A stretch of DNA of 64,000 nt from Caballeronia ptereochthonis (lineage in GTDB: Bacteria; Pseudomonadota; Gammaproteobacteria; Burkholderiales; Burkholderiaceae). A model generated the notes under the pieces. That model was not told the DNA's origin. It saw nothing but the letters and a program-made list of their open reading frames with translations, and made no database searches. A program made the position numbers and the translations under genes. Where the stretch lies: contig NZ_FCOB02000008.1 in the NCBI RefSeq assembly GCF_001545075.1, positions 62,001 through 126,000 of the forward strand, given 5' to 3'. Below, piece after piece: positions 37,249 to 46,346 of this stretch (the first letter of the stretch is position 1; every line of letters begins with the position of its first letter).

Positions 37249-37471
37249 GGCAAGATCTTCAAAGTGAATGGGGCGGCGCGGGCGCATCGCCCGAGCGTGT
37301 CGCTCGGGCACGAATGCGGGCGAGGCATGTCGAACCATTGTACAAAACGCCCGTCGATCGCGAGCGGCGGCTTCCCGCCGTTCGCCGCGTGGTCCGCATA
37401 CGGCCGGTTCGTGCGCGGCGCGCTCGCACTATCTATAACTAAGAATGGCAGTTTCCGAGGTGAGGACGACC

Positions 37472-38194
37472 ATGAATTTCCTGATCAAGGCGCCCTGCAG
37501 GTGGGCGGCGTTGATGCTGGCGGCGCTGTGGCTCGCGGGCTGCACGACCTACGTGCAGACGCAGGTTACCGCCTTCTCCGACTGGAGCGGTAGCGACGCG
37601 ACGCGAACCTATGCCTTCGCGCGTCAGGGCGAGCAGGCCAACAGCATCGAGCAGACGACCTATGAGACGCTCGTCGCCAGCGAATTGTCGAAGTACAACT
37701 TCCACCAGGTGCCCGATGCGAGCGCGCGCTATCAGGTGGCGCTCGCCTATTCGGTTCGCGGCGATCTGATGACCGTGCGCCAGCCGGTCTATTACGATCC
37801 GTGGCCGATGTACGGTCCCTACGGCCGTCCGTTCTGGGGACCGTGGGGCGGCTGGGGTCCGTACGGCCCGTGGGGTCCGACGGGTTACGTCGATCAGAGC
37901 TATCCGGTGTACATCCACGCATTGCAGATCCGCATGACCGACCGCAAGACGGGCCGCGAGGTCTACAAGGTGACGGCGGTGAATTCGACGGACGACGCCT
38001 CGCTCTATCAGGCGATGCCGTATCTCACGCGCAGCGCGCTCGCCGACTTCCCGCTCGGCAACGGGACGGTGCGCACCGTGACGCTTCCGGTGGACAAGAA
38101 CGGCGGTGTCTCGAACGAAACGGCGGCGTCGCTCAATTCGAACGAGCGCAATGTGGTCCCCGCGCCGGCGCCGGCGGCCAAATCCGTCGACTGA
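37472..38194 (+). CDS. DUF4136-type lipoprotein
   Basis: 240 aa. The signal peptide ends in a lipobox (LAGCTTYV, cysteine near residue 24). The body has the DUF4136 pattern (an N-terminal F-x-TY strand and a KTGREVY near the end) and a glycine/tryptophan/proline-rich insertion, PFWGPWGGWGPYGPWGPTGY, often seen in this family. Probably an envelope lipoprotein of unknown role. Start ATG 37472 is preceded by GAGGACGACC; divergent from pepN with about 220 bp between, which should include both promoters. Confidence 0.78.
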   Translation: MNFLIKAPCRWAALMLAALWLAGCTTYVQTQVTAFSDWSGSDATRTYAFARQGEQANSIEQTTYETLVASELSKYNFHQVPDASARYQVALAYSVRGDLMTVRQPVYYDPWPMYGPYGRPFWGPWGGWGPYGPWGPTGYVDQSYPVYIHALQIRMTDRKTGREVYKVTAVNSTDDASLYQAMPYLTRSALADFPLGNGTVRTVTLPVDKNGGVSNETAASLNSNERNVVPAPAPAAKSVD

Positions 38195-38214
38195 TCGCTC
38201 GGGATCGGGCCCGC

Positions 38215-38245
38215 AAAGGCGGCTTCGTTGCGCGAAGCCGCCTTT
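38215..38245 (+). terminator. Terminator-like hairpin after the DUF4136 gene
   Basis: AAAGGCGGCTTC and GAAGCCGCCTTT pair over 12 bp with a 7-nt loop. Only a short T-tract (TTTGT) follows, about 20 bp after the stop codon. Confidence 0.75.
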
Positions 38246-38480
38246 GTCGCGTCGGGTCTTGTGCGAATGTCCAATCGATGCGAAACGGCGCGCTTTCAGC
38301 CGCCGCATCGCCGGAGAAGAACGCGGCGGAAAGCATCGGCAATTAATTCCGCGATACGCCGCCGCCGGTTTTGTTCACAGGCGCGTTCGACGTTTCAGAA
38401 ACGCCCGTCGGCCTTGACTGAACAGGGAATGATCGCCGCGAGGGCAGGCCGCAATATATGCAGGTTCGGCGAATTAGCGA

Positions 38481-38486
38481 TATATT
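38481..38486 (+). promoter_or_regulatory. Candidate -10 element directly before the phosphonate operon
   Basis: TATATT inside the near-palindrome GCGATATATTCGC. Its end is only 6 bp from the start codon of the first gene at 38493 (ATG) or 3 bp from a GTG at 38490. An in-frame TAG at 38475-38477 rules out a longer coding start. If this is the real -10, the mRNA would be leaderless. The -35 is weak. Confidence 0.4.
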
Positions 38487-38492
38487 CGCGTG

Positions 38493-39191
38493 ATGACAAA
38501 ATCGTGTCCACCCAATCCCAAAGCCGTTCCCGAGCCCACCACCTGGGACGCGCGGCTCGCCCGCTGCCTCGTTACGCCGCTCGTCGGCACTCCGGTAACG
38601 CCCAATCATCTGACGACACTGCGCCTCGCCATCGGTTTGGCCGGAGCGTATTATCTGTCGCTCGGTCAGTTCTGGATGTGCACGCTCGGCGCGCTGCTGA
38701 TCGCGCTCTCGAATCTCGTCGACCACACCGACGGCGAACTCGCGCGGATCAGCGGGCAATCGAGCAAGATCGGCCACTTTTACGACCTCGCGTGCGACGC
38801 GCTCGTCACCGTGCTCTTGTTCCTGGGCATCGGGTTTTACGTCGCCGTGCATCATCCGTCGATGATCGTGCCCGCCCAATGGCTCGGCGGCATCGCGGGC
38901 GTCGCGGTCGCGCTGATTTTCTTCCTGCGCATGCGCATCGAGTCGATGGCCGGCAAGCCCGGAACGAAACAGGCATCAATGGCCGGCTTCGAAACGGAAG
39001 ACGTGCTTTACCTGCTGCCGGTCGTGACCATCCTGAACGGCATGACGCCATTTCTGATCGCCGCGGCGATCGGCGCGCCGCTCTTCGCCGTGTATGTGGC
39101 GGTGGACTTTCAGCGCGTCGTCCGGCAGACGAGGCGGCGCGCGCAGGCGACCCACGGGAAAGACGGTAACGATTTTCAGGCGGTGAGATGA
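38493..39191 (+). CDS. CDP-alcohol phosphotransferase, predicted phosphonolipid synthase
   Basis: 232 aa with about six helices. The complete CDP-alcohol phosphatidyltransferase motif D-x2-D-G-x2-A-R-x8-G-x3-D-x3-D spans residues 77-102 (DHTDGELAR...GHFYDLACD). Such enzymes join an alcohol or diacylglycerol to a CMP-activated group with loss of CMP. Being first in a run that makes and CMP-activates 2-aminoethylphosphonate, it probably transfers AEP-phosphonate to diacylglycerol, giving a phosphonolipid; phosphatidyl transfer to another alcohol is the alternative. No Shine-Dalgarno site is visible before the start. It overlaps the next gene by 4 bp (ATGA). Confidence 0.8.
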   Translation: MTKSCPPNPKAVPEPTTWDARLARCLVTPLVGTPVTPNHLTTLRLAIGLAGAYYLSLGQFWMCTLGALLIALSNLVDHTDGELARISGQSSKIGHFYDLACDALVTVLLFLGIGFYVAVHHPSMIVPAQWLGGIAGVAVALIFFLRMRIESMAGKPGTKQASMAGFETEDVLYLLPVVTILNGMTPFLIAAAIGAPLFAVYVAVDFQRVVRQTRRRAQATHGKDGNDFQAVR

Positions 39192-40000
39192 GCGATACGG
39201 CAACTCCGGACAACACTCTGGCTCAGCCGGCGCGAGCGGCGACGGTCGCGCGTCCGTCGAAGCGCGACATCGACGCGACGATGAACGCGCGCCTCGCCGT
39301 GCTGCAGACGCCTGCGCTGCGCGACGAATACGGCCGGCAGGGCTCGTTTCTCTATATCGAGGACTTCCTGCCGCGCGACTATACCGAGCGCCTGATCTCC
39401 GCCGTGCACGACGTGATGCCGGCCGTGAACCGCAACTATCTGCCGGGTCACAAGGCGGGCGGCAGCGTGAGCCGCCATACGCTCGACAAGCTCGCGCCGT
39501 TCATCGCGGACCTTTACCGGTCGGAAGCGCTCATCAAGTGGCTGGAAACCATCACCGGCGACAAGCTGCAACTTTCTCCCGAAGACGATCCCCACGCCTA
39601 CGCGCTCTATTTCTACACGAAGCCGGGCGATCACATCGGCTGGCATTACGACACCTCGTATTACGAAGGCCGCCGCTACACGCTGCTGCTCGGCGTGATC
39701 GACGACTCGTCCTGCGCGCTCGACTACGAGCTGCACACGAAGAACCCGGAGGTTCCGGATCAGCCGGGCTCCGTGCGCTATCCGCCCGGCGCGTTCGTGT
39801 TCTTCGACGGCGACAAGCTGCGCCATCGCGTCACGCCGCTCGGCGAGAACGAGATGCGCGTATCGCTCACGTTCGAATACGTGACCAACCCCAACATGCG
39901 GCCGTTTCAGCGCTTCATTTCGAACATGAAGGACTCGATCGCGTATTTCGGATTCAGGCAGGTCTTTCGCCGCAAGAGCGGCAAGAACGGACAGGCATGA
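39188..40000 (+). CDS. 2-oxoglutarate/Fe(II)-dependent oxygenase, putative phosphonate or lipid hydroxylase
   Basis: 270 aa. The facial triad is visible: H153-x-D155 in IGWHYDTSYYEG and H213 in LRHRVTPL, with R224 (NEMRVSLTF) positioned to bind 2-oxoglutarate. These are the marks of a double-stranded beta-helix hydroxylase. The N-terminal 30 residues are disordered. The gene overlaps both neighbours by 4 bp (ATGA at each end), so it is translationally coupled to the CDP-alcohol phosphotransferase and the flippase-like protein. Most economical role: hydroxylation of AEP, of the AEP head group in the lipid, or of an acyl chain. None is proven. Confidence 0.8.
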   Translation: MSDTATPDNTLAQPARAATVARPSKRDIDATMNARLAVLQTPALRDEYGRQGSFLYIEDFLPRDYTERLISAVHDVMPAVNRNYLPGHKAGGSVSRHTLDKLAPFIADLYRSEALIKWLETITGDKLQLSPEDDPHAYALYFYTKPGDHIGWHYDTSYYEGRRYTLLLGVIDDSSCALDYELHTKNPEVPDQPGSVRYPPGAFVFFDGDKLRHRVTPLGENEMRVSLTFEYVTNPNMRPFQRFISNMKDSIAYFGFRQVFRRKSGKNGQA

Positions 40001-41010
40001 GCCGCGCGGGCACATTCCTGCTGTCCGTCGGCGTGGTGCTGTTCGTCGCGCTGCTGGGGTGGCAAGGCTTCGGTTCGGTGGCGGCGACGCTGGCGGCCGC
40101 CGGCTGGGGTTTGCTCGCCGTCGCCGCGTTCCACTTCGTGCCGCTCTTCGTCGATGCCGGCGCGATCAGCGTGCTCTTTTCCCGTAACGAACGCGACGTC
40201 TCCCTGCGCGACGCGTTGCTCGCGCGCTGGGCCGGCGAATCCGTGAACAGCCTGATGCCCGCCGGCCAGATCGGCGGGCCGATGCTGATGGTCCGCTACC
40301 TCGCGCAGCGCGGCATGCGCGCGCGTGGCGCGGCCGCCGTCATCACCGTCAGCACGACGATGCAGACCGTCGCGCAGCTGATCTTCGCGCTGATCGGCGT
40401 CGTGCTCCTGACGGGCTACGCGGCGGGCGGCTCGTCGGCCCTGACGATTGCCGTGCTCGCGGTGATCGGCGTGATCGGTCTCATGATCTTCGGCTTCTAT
40501 CTGGCGCAGCGGCGCGGTCTCTTCGGCCGCGCGATGCGCTTCGCGTCCGGCATCGCAGCACGCTTCTCGGCCAAGCGCGACTGGTCCTCGCTCGTCACGC
40601 GTGCCGAGGCGGTCGACGCCGCCGTGCACGAGCTGTACCGCGAGCGCGGCAAGGTGGCGTCGAGCTTCGGCCTGAGCCTCTTCGGCTGGATCGTCGGCAC
40701 GGGCGAAGTGTGGCTCGCGCTGCATCTGCTCGGCCATCCGGTCGGCTGGGCCGAAGCCCTGCTGCTCGAAAGCCTCGGCCAGGCGATTCGCGGCGCGGCC
40801 TTCGCCATTCCCGGCTCGCTCGGCGTGCAGGAAGGAGGCTATCTGCTGCTCGCGAAGCTCGTCGGCTTGCCGCCGGAAGCGGCGCTCGCGCTCTCGCTCG
40901 CCAAGCGCGCGCGCGAATTGCTGCTCGGCGTGCCGGGCATCGTCTATCTGCATTTCGTTGAAAAAGGCTGGCAGCGCCGCCGTCTCGCGCGTGTGCCGGA
41001 AATCGACTGA
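39997..41010 (+). CDS. Flippase-like / lysylphosphatidylglycerol-synthase-TM domain protein
   Basis: 337 aa polytopic membrane protein of the LPG synthase transmembrane (UPF0104, PF03706) group; related to HpnL and MprF membrane domains. About eight helices; the C-terminal half has the family-like GQAIRGAAFAIPGSLGVQEGGYLLL, a glycine/proline segment strongly conserved in this group, and AGESVNSLMPAGQIGGPMLM in the first half. Members of this group flip or transfer modified lipids across the inner membrane. The start ATG 39997 overlaps the oxygenase stop codon. In this operon it is best seen as a transporter of the phosphonolipid product. Confidence 0.78.
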   Translation: MSRAGTFLLSVGVVLFVALLGWQGFGSVAATLAAAGWGLLAVAAFHFVPLFVDAGAISVLFSRNERDVSLRDALLARWAGESVNSLMPAGQIGGPMLMVRYLAQRGMRARGAAAVITVSTTMQTVAQLIFALIGVVLLTGYAAGGSSALTIAVLAVIGVIGLMIFGFYLAQRRGLFGRAMRFASGIAARFSAKRDWSSLVTRAEAVDAAVHELYRERGKVASSFGLSLFGWIVGTGEVWLALHLLGHPVGWAEALLLESLGQAIRGAAFAIPGSLGVQEGGYLLLAKLVGLPPEAALALSLAKRARELLLGVPGIVYLHFVEKGWQRRRLARVPEID

Positions 41011-41034
41011 CTCACCCACGAAGGGAACATAACC

Positions 41035-41820
41035 ATGCGCGCAATTATTCTTGCGGCCGGGATGGGCTTGCGCCTCGTTCAGCCCGAAGGCCAGCAAAAG
41101 CCGAAATGTCTGCTGCGCTTCGGTGACGATTCGGGCGACGCATCGCTGCTCGAGCGTCATCTGCACTTCCTGAAGGCCGCCGGCGTCGATGAAGTCGTCT
41201 TCGTGACCGGCTTCAAGAGCGAGCAAATCGAGGCGGAGCTCGCGTCGATCGACTGGAAGCCCGCGACCGAAATCGTCGTCAACGACGAGTTCACGCTCGG
41301 CAGCGTGCTCTCGGTGCACACCGCGCGCGAAGCGATGACGCGCGGCGGCGACGTCCTGCTGATGGACGCCGACGTGCTCTACGACGAGCGCATTTTCGAA
41401 CCGCTGGTCGCGGGCGGCAGCGTGAACCGCCTGTTGATCGACCGCGATTTCGAGGCAGGCGACGAGCCGGTGAAGCTGTGCGTCGAGAACGGCGTGCCGG
41501 TCGAGTTGCGCAAGCAGGTGGCCGCGGGCCTGAAGTACGACACCATCGGCGAATCGGTGGGCTTCTTCCGCTTCGACGAAGCGACGGCCACGCGCCTCGC
41601 CGAAATCTGCGCCGACTATGTGGCGACGGGCCGCGCGAAGATGCCGCACGAAGAAGCGGTGCGCGACCTGCTGCTGGAGAAGCGCCACGTGTTCGATATC
41701 GCCGACGTGACCGGCGCACCGTGGATCGAAATCGATTTTCAGAACGACGTGAAGCGCGCGGCGGATGAAGTGCTGCCGCAGTTGAACGCGCTGCGTCAGT
41801 TTGCAGGAGCACTACGATGA
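41035..41820 (+). CDS. Stand-alone nucleotidyltransferase (LicC/PntC-like cytidylyltransferase)
   Basis: 261 aa, nucleotide-binding Rossmann-like fold. The signature [21 protein letters not shown] (residues 6-26) keeps the GxGxR loop and the PK pair; the metal-binding LMDADVLYD is near residue 108. Family members activate choline-phosphate or 2-aminoethylphosphonate with CTP, or sugars with NTP. It sits 24 bp after the flippase gene, with AAGGGA before the ATG, and overlaps the next gene by 4 bp (ATGA). Together with the cytidylyltransferase domain of the following fusion, the operon encodes two such enzymes; which one makes CMP-AEP is open. Confidence 0.78.
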   Translation: MRAIILAAGMGLRLVQPEGQQKPKCLLRFGDDSGDASLLERHLHFLKAAGVDEVVFVTGFKSEQIEAELASIDWKPATEIVVNDEFTLGSVLSVHTAREAMTRGGDVLLMDADVLYDERIFEPLVAGGSVNRLLIDRDFEAGDEPVKLCVENGVPVELRKQVAAGLKYDTIGESVGFFRFDEATATRLAEICADYVATGRAKMPHEEAVRDLLLEKRHVFDIADVTGAPWIEIDFQNDVKRAADEVLPQLNALRQFAGALR

Positions 41821-43514
41821 ACGCACCAGGACAACTCCCCGTCGGCTTCTCGCGCACGCTGCGCCTGCGCGAGATGCTCCAAAACAATCGGCTCGAATTC
41901 CTGATGGAGGCGCACAACGGCATCTCGGCGCGCATCGCGAAGGAAGCGGGCTTCAAGGCGATCTGGGGCTCGGGCCTCTCGATCTCCGCGCAGTTCGGCG
42001 TGCGCGACAACAACGAGGCGAGCTGGACCCAGGTCGTCGACAACCTCGAATTCATGGCCGATGCGAGCGATCTGCCGATCCTGCTCGACGGCGACACCGG
42101 CTACGGCAACTTCAACAACGTGCGGCGTCTGGTCAGGAAGCTGGAGCAGCGCGGCATCGCGGGCGTGTGCATCGAGGACAAGCAGTTTCCGAAGACCAAC
42201 AGCTTCATCAACGGCGAAGCCCAGCCGCTCGCCGACATCGACGAGTTCTGCGGCAAGATCAAGGCCGGCAAGGATTCGCAGAGCGATCCGAACTTCTCGA
42301 TCGTCGCGCGGGTGGAAGCGCTGATCGCGGGCTGGGGCATGGAAGAAGCGCTGAAGCGCGCCGAGGCGTATCGCCAGGCGGGCGCCGATGCGATCCTGAT
42401 CCACAGCAAGCTTTCCAAGCCCGACGAAATCCTCACGTTCGCGCGCGAATGGGCCGGGCGCGGTCCGCTCGTGATCGTGCCGACGAAGTACTACAGCACG
42501 CCGACCGACGTGTTCCGTCAGGCGGGCATCAGCTGCGTGATCTGGGCGAACCACCTGATTCGCGGCGCCGTTTCCGCGATGCAGGCGATCGCGAAGGAAA
42601 TCCACGACAGCGAGACGCTCGTGAACGTGGAGGACCGCATCGCGACGGTCAACGAAATTTTCCGTCTGCAGGACGCGGACGAGTACTCGGCGGCCGAGAA
42701 CCTCTATCTGAGCGCCGCGAACGAGAAGCGCAGCGCGGTCGTGCTCGCCGCGAGCCGCGGCGCGGGCCTCGAGGCCGTCACGGCGGATCGCCCGAAGGTC
42801 ATGCTGCCGGTCGCGGGCAAGCCGCTCCTGCGCCATCTCGTCGAGGCGTTCAAGAAGGAAAGCATCAACGACATCACGGTCGTCGGCGGCTATCGCGCCG
42901 ATGCGATCGACAAGGGCGGCGTTCGTCTCGTCGTCAACGAGAAGCACGAGTCGACGGGCGAGCTCGCATCGCTCGCATGCGCCGCGGCGCATCTGAATGG
43001 CGATACCGTCATCTCCTACGGCGACCTGCTGTTCCGCAGCTACATCCTGCGCGATCTGGTCGAATCGGACAGCGACTTCTGCGTGGTGGTCGATTCGTCC
43101 CATGCGCCGCAAGCGGGCGAGGCCGCGACCGACTTCGCCTACTGCTCGACCGCCGACGACCGCGCGCTGTTCGGCCAGAAGGTGTGGCTCGAAGGCGTGG
43201 TCGGCGCGGGCCAGAACCTCGCCGAAGGGCGCGCGCCGCAAGGCCGCTGGATGGGCCTCATCAACGTGCGCGCGGGTGCGCGTGAGCGCCTGCTCTCGAC
43301 GCTCGCCGAACTGCGGAAGCGCCCCGATTTCGACAGGCTCGACATGGCCGCGCTCCTGAACGCGCTGCTCGCCGCCGGTCAGAAGATCGAGGTGCAATAC
43401 GTGCACGGCCACTGGCGCGGCGTGAACGATCTCGACGACTTCCGCCGCGCGGGTGATTTCGCGCACGGCCAGTCGCCCATCGGAACCGAGAGCACGGAGA
43501 ACGCGCGTGATTGA
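41817..43514 (+). CDS. aepX: Phosphoenolpyruvate mutase fused to a nucleotidyltransferase (PepM-PntC type)
   Basis: 565 aa. Residues 1-290 are PEP mutase of the isocitrate lyase superfamily: the diagnostic [10 protein letters not shown] signature is at 120-129, D91-G-D93 supplies magnesium ligands, and [19 protein letters not shown] starts the fold. It converts phosphoenolpyruvate to phosphonopyruvate, the C-P bond-forming step. Residues 306-565 are a nucleotidyltransferase domain ([20 protein letters not shown] at 310-329, then PVAGKPLL), as in known PepM-PntC fusions that make CMP-AEP. Note that the usual G-x-G-x-R loop reads S-R-G-A-G-L here. Overlaps the neighbours by 4 and 8 bp. Confidence 0.92.
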   Translation: MNAPGQLPVGFSRTLRLREMLQNNRLEFLMEAHNGISARIAKEAGFKAIWGSGLSISAQFGVRDNNEASWTQVVDNLEFMADASDLPILLDGDTGYGNFNNVRRLVRKLEQRGIAGVCIEDKQFPKTNSFINGEAQPLADIDEFCGKIKAGKDSQSDPNFSIVARVEALIAGWGMEEALKRAEAYRQAGADAILIHSKLSKPDEILTFAREWAGRGPLVIVPTKYYSTPTDVFRQAGISCVIWANHLIRGAVSAMQAIAKEIHDSETLVNVEDRIATVNEIFRLQDADEYSAAENLYLSAANEKRSAVVLAASRGAGLEAVTADRPKVMLPVAGKPLLRHLVEAFKKESINDITVVGGYRADAIDKGGVRLVVNEKHESTGELASLACAAAHLNGDTVISYGDLLFRSYILRDLVESDSDFCVVVDSSHAPQAGEAATDFAYCSTADDRALFGQKVWLEGVVGAGQNLAEGRAPQGRWMGLINVRAGARERLLSTLAELRKRPDFDRLDMAALLNALLAAGQKIEVQYVHGHWRGVNDLDDFRRAGDFAHGQSPIGTESTENARD

Positions 43515-44676
43515 GGCCGCCCAGTTCGTCGAGGCCGCGCGCGAGCGCGGTTTCGACTGGTACGCGGGCGTGCCTTGCTCGTTTCTCACGCCCTTCATCA
43601 ACTACGTGCTGCAGGATGAATCGCTGCATTACGTGTCGGCGGCCAACGAAGGCGATGCGGTCGCGCTGATCGCGGGCGTCGCGCTCGGCGGCGCGGGTTT
43701 CGGCGAAGTGAAGCGTCGCGGCATCGCGATGATGCAGAACTCCGGCCTCGGCAACGCGGTGAGTCCGCTCACGTCCCTCACGTGGACGTTCCGTCTGCCG
43801 CAGCTGCTGATCGTCACGTGGCGGGGCCAGCCGGGCGTCCCCGACGAGCCGCAGCACGCGCTCATGGGCCCGATCACGCCGCAGATGCTCGAGACGATGG
43901 AGATTCCGTGGGAGCTTTTTCCGACCGAGGCGGATCAGATCGGCCCCGCGCTCGATCGCGCGACGGAGTACATGGACAGCACCGGCCGTCCGTATGCGCT
44001 CGTCATGCGGAAGGGCAGCGTCGCGCCTTATGAGCTGAAGAAGACCGGCTTGTCGGGCGTGCGAGCCGGCGACAAGCCTGCGCAGGTCGCGCGTTTCGAC
44101 GGCGAGCGCGTGACGCGTCACGATGCGCTTGAAAAAGTCATCGCGCATACGCCGAAGGATTCGACGGTCGTGCTCGCATCGACCGGATTCTGCGGCCGCG
44201 AGTTGTACGCGATCGACGACCGCGAGAACCAGCTCTATCTCGTCGGCTCGATGGGCTGCGTCACGCCGATGGCGTTGGGCCTCGCGCTCTCGCGCCCCGA
44301 TCTGCGCGTGGTCGCGCTCGACGGAGACGGCGCCGCGCTGATGCGCATGGGCGTCTTCGCGACGCTCGGCGCTTATGGCCCGTCGAACCTGGTTCATCTT
44401 CTGCTGGACAACGGCGCGCACGAATCGACGGGCGGCCAGGCGACCGTTTCGCGCGGCATCGATTTCGCGTCGATCGCATCGGCGTGCGGCTACGCGCTCG
44501 CGCTCGACGGCGACGACATCGGCGTGATCGACCGCCTGTTCGATGCGAAAGACGTGAACGGCGCACGCTTCGCGCGTCTTTCGATCAGGACCGGCACGCC
44601 GGGAGACCTGCCGCGCCCGAAAATCACGCCCGAGGACGTGCGCGCGCGCTTGCAACAACACATTGGAGGCCGTTGA
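43507..44676 (+). CDS. aepY: Phosphonopyruvate decarboxylase
   Basis: 389 aa, thiamine-diphosphate enzyme converting phosphonopyruvate to phosphonoacetaldehyde plus CO2, which pulls the unfavourable mutase reaction forward. The N-terminal half starts [24 protein letters not shown], and the catalytic glutamate is expected in [11 protein letters not shown]. The ThDP/magnesium motif GDG...N is seen in [12 protein letters not shown] and [15 protein letters not shown]. It starts at a GTG (43507) eight bases before the end of the mutase gene. No ribosome site is obvious, so it relies on coupling. Confidence 0.92.
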   Translation: MIEAAQFVEAARERGFDWYAGVPCSFLTPFINYVLQDESLHYVSAANEGDAVALIAGVALGGAGFGEVKRRGIAMMQNSGLGNAVSPLTSLTWTFRLPQLLIVTWRGQPGVPDEPQHALMGPITPQMLETMEIPWELFPTEADQIGPALDRATEYMDSTGRPYALVMRKGSVAPYELKKTGLSGVRAGDKPAQVARFDGERVTRHDALEKVIAHTPKDSTVVLASTGFCGRELYAIDDRENQLYLVGSMGCVTPMALGLALSRPDLRVVALDGDGAALMRMGVFATLGAYGPSNLVHLLLDNGAHESTGGQATVSRGIDFASIASACGYALALDGDDIGVIDRLFDAKDVNGARFARLSIRTGTPGDLPRPKITPEDVRARLQQHIGGR

Positions 44677-45740
44677 TGCTGCTGCTCAATCCGGGTCCTG
44701 TCACGCTGACCGAACGCGTGCGCAAGAGCCTGCTGCAAACCGACTTGTGCCATCGCGAGCCGGAGTTCTTCGATCTTCAGGATGAGGCGCGCAAGCGTCT
44801 CGTCGCCGCCTACGAGCTCGATCCGGCCAAGTGGAGCGCCGTGCTGATGACGGGCTCCGGCACCGCCGCCGTGGAAAGCATGATCGCCGGGCTCGTGCCG
44901 GAAGGCGGGCGGCTGCTGGTCGTGGAGAACGGCGTGTATGGCGATCGCATCGCGCAGATCGCGAAGCAGTACGGCATCGACTACGAGGTCGCGAAGTACG
45001 AGTGGATGCAGGCGCCGAACATCGACGCGATCATCGCTCGGCTCGACGCGAGCAAGTTCACGAACGTCGCGATCATTCATCACGAAACGACGACCGGCCG
45101 CCTGAACGCGATCGACAAGCTGTCGCGCGCGTGCGCGGAACGCGGCATCGGCCTGCTGCTCGACGCGGTGAGCAGCTTCGGCGCGGAAGCGATCGATTTC
45201 GACGGCGGCGGCATCGCCGCGATCGCCGCGACGGCCAACAAGTGCCTGCACGGCGTGCCGGGCGCGGCGTTCGTCATCGCGCGCCGCGATGCGCTGGCAA
45301 AGGCCGCGAGCCGCACGTATTACCTCGGCATCGCGCGGCTGGCCAAGTTGCAGGACGGGCGCAACACGCCGTTTACGCCGTCCGTGCATGCGTACTACGC
45401 GCTGGTCGAAGCGCTGCGCGAGTTCGAGGAGGAAGGCGGCTGGCGTGCGCGTCACGCGCATTACGCGAAGCTCGCGGAACAGGTGCGCGCGGGTCTGGCG
45501 CATCTGGGCATCGAGAGCGCCTTGTCTCCCGAGGAATCGTCGGTCGTGTTGCGGGCATACCGGTTGCCGAAGGGCGTCACGTATGAAACGCTGCACGACG
45601 CGCTCAAGGCCAAGGGCTTCGTGATCTACGCGGGGCAGGGCGGCCTGTCGAAGGAACTGTTCCGCATCTCGACCATGGGCGCGCTCGACGCAAACGACAT
45701 GGATCGCCTGATCTCGTCCTTCGTGGAGCTTCTGCGCTGA
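44676..45740 (+). CDS. 2-Aminoethylphosphonate transaminase (biosynthetic direction)
   Basis: 354 aa, PLP enzyme of the PhnW/class V aminotransferase group. It starts [15 protein letters not shown] with CHREPEFF (phosphonate/PLP-phosphate contact) and GSGTAAVES; the lysine for PLP is in ATANKCLHGVPG. PhnW normally breaks AEP down with pyruvate as acceptor; here, downstream of mutase and decarboxylase, it must run toward AEP from phosphonoacetaldehyde. TTGGAGG stands before the ATG, whose A is the last base of the preceding stop codon (TGATG). It is the last gene of the operon. Confidence 0.9.
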   Translation: MLLLNPGPVTLTERVRKSLLQTDLCHREPEFFDLQDEARKRLVAAYELDPAKWSAVLMTGSGTAAVESMIAGLVPEGGRLLVVENGVYGDRIAQIAKQYGIDYEVAKYEWMQAPNIDAIIARLDASKFTNVAIIHHETTTGRLNAIDKLSRACAERGIGLLLDAVSSFGAEAIDFDGGGIAAIAATANKCLHGVPGAAFVIARRDALAKAASRTYYLGIARLAKLQDGRNTPFTPSVHAYYALVEALREFEEEGGWRARHAHYAKLAEQVRAGLAHLGIESALSPEESSVVLRAYRLPKGVTYETLHDALKAKGFVIYAGQGGLSKELFRISTMGALDANDMDRLISSFVELLR

Positions 45741-45752
45741 GTCGCAGGCCGT

Positions 45753-46193
45753 TCAAGGCTTGCAAAAAATTGCCGTGATGAAGGGCGCGACGTGGTGCAC
45801 GACCGCGTCGCTGCCCGCGTCGCGCACCTTCTGCTCGACTTCGACGTCGCCGCCCCAGACGACGGCGCCATACGCCGCATCCCCGATCGGTTCGCCCTTG
45901 CCCTGCCTGAAGAGCGGGTCGTCCTTCTGGTACGCCACCAGCGCGTAGACCTTGAATCCGTAGGCCGTCAACGTCGCGCCCTTCACGGGCCTGAACGCGT
46001 TGATCGAGTTCGGCTCGACCCGCATCGGCTTTGTTTCGAGCAGGTGATTTTCCTGCAGCGGCGCGATGAAGTCGTGCGGCGTCGATTTGCAGTCGAGTTG
46101 CGCGTCGAGCGACTGGGCATGGGCGAGCGCGCCGAGCGAGGCGAGCGCCATCGGCGGGCAAAAGCGAAGGATCCGGGCGGCGAGCTTCTTCAT
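45753..46193 (-). CDS. Secreted protein of unknown function
   Basis: 146 aa. Signal peptide MKKLAARILRFCPPMALASLGALAHAQ (cleavage near residue 26). The mature domain has two cysteines (DAQLDCKST and at the very end AIFCKP) and a G/V-rich central part (DAAYGAVVWGGDVEVEQKV). I do not recognise it. It is convergent with the AEP transaminase, 12 bp apart, and likely independent of that operon. Confidence 0.6.
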   Translation of the reverse strand: MKKLAARILRFCPPMALASLGALAHAQSLDAQLDCKSTPHDFIAPLQENHLLETKPMRVEPNSINAFRPVKGATLTAYGFKVYALVAYQKDDPLFRQGKGEPIGDAAYGAVVWGGDVEVEQKVRDAGSDAVVHHVAPFITAIFCKP

Positions 46194-46296
46194 GGCGACG
46201 CAAGGTTCGTGACAGCCAGCACTTTAACGAGAATGCAATAAATGTGCTCGGTTCGTCGAGCGAATCGTCGCGTGCGGTGTGAGTCGCCATACAGAA

Positions 46297-46320
46297 ACGC
46301 CCTTCGAAAGTGAAGGGCGC
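46297..46320 (-). terminator. Terminator of the purine operon
   Basis: On the minus strand GCGCCCTTC-ACTTTC-GAAGGGCGT, a 9-bp stem, followed by the short TTTCTG tract, 27 bp after guaD. Confidence 0.65.
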
Positions 46321-46346
46321 TTGTCTTACCTCTTGCAGCGACTCGA

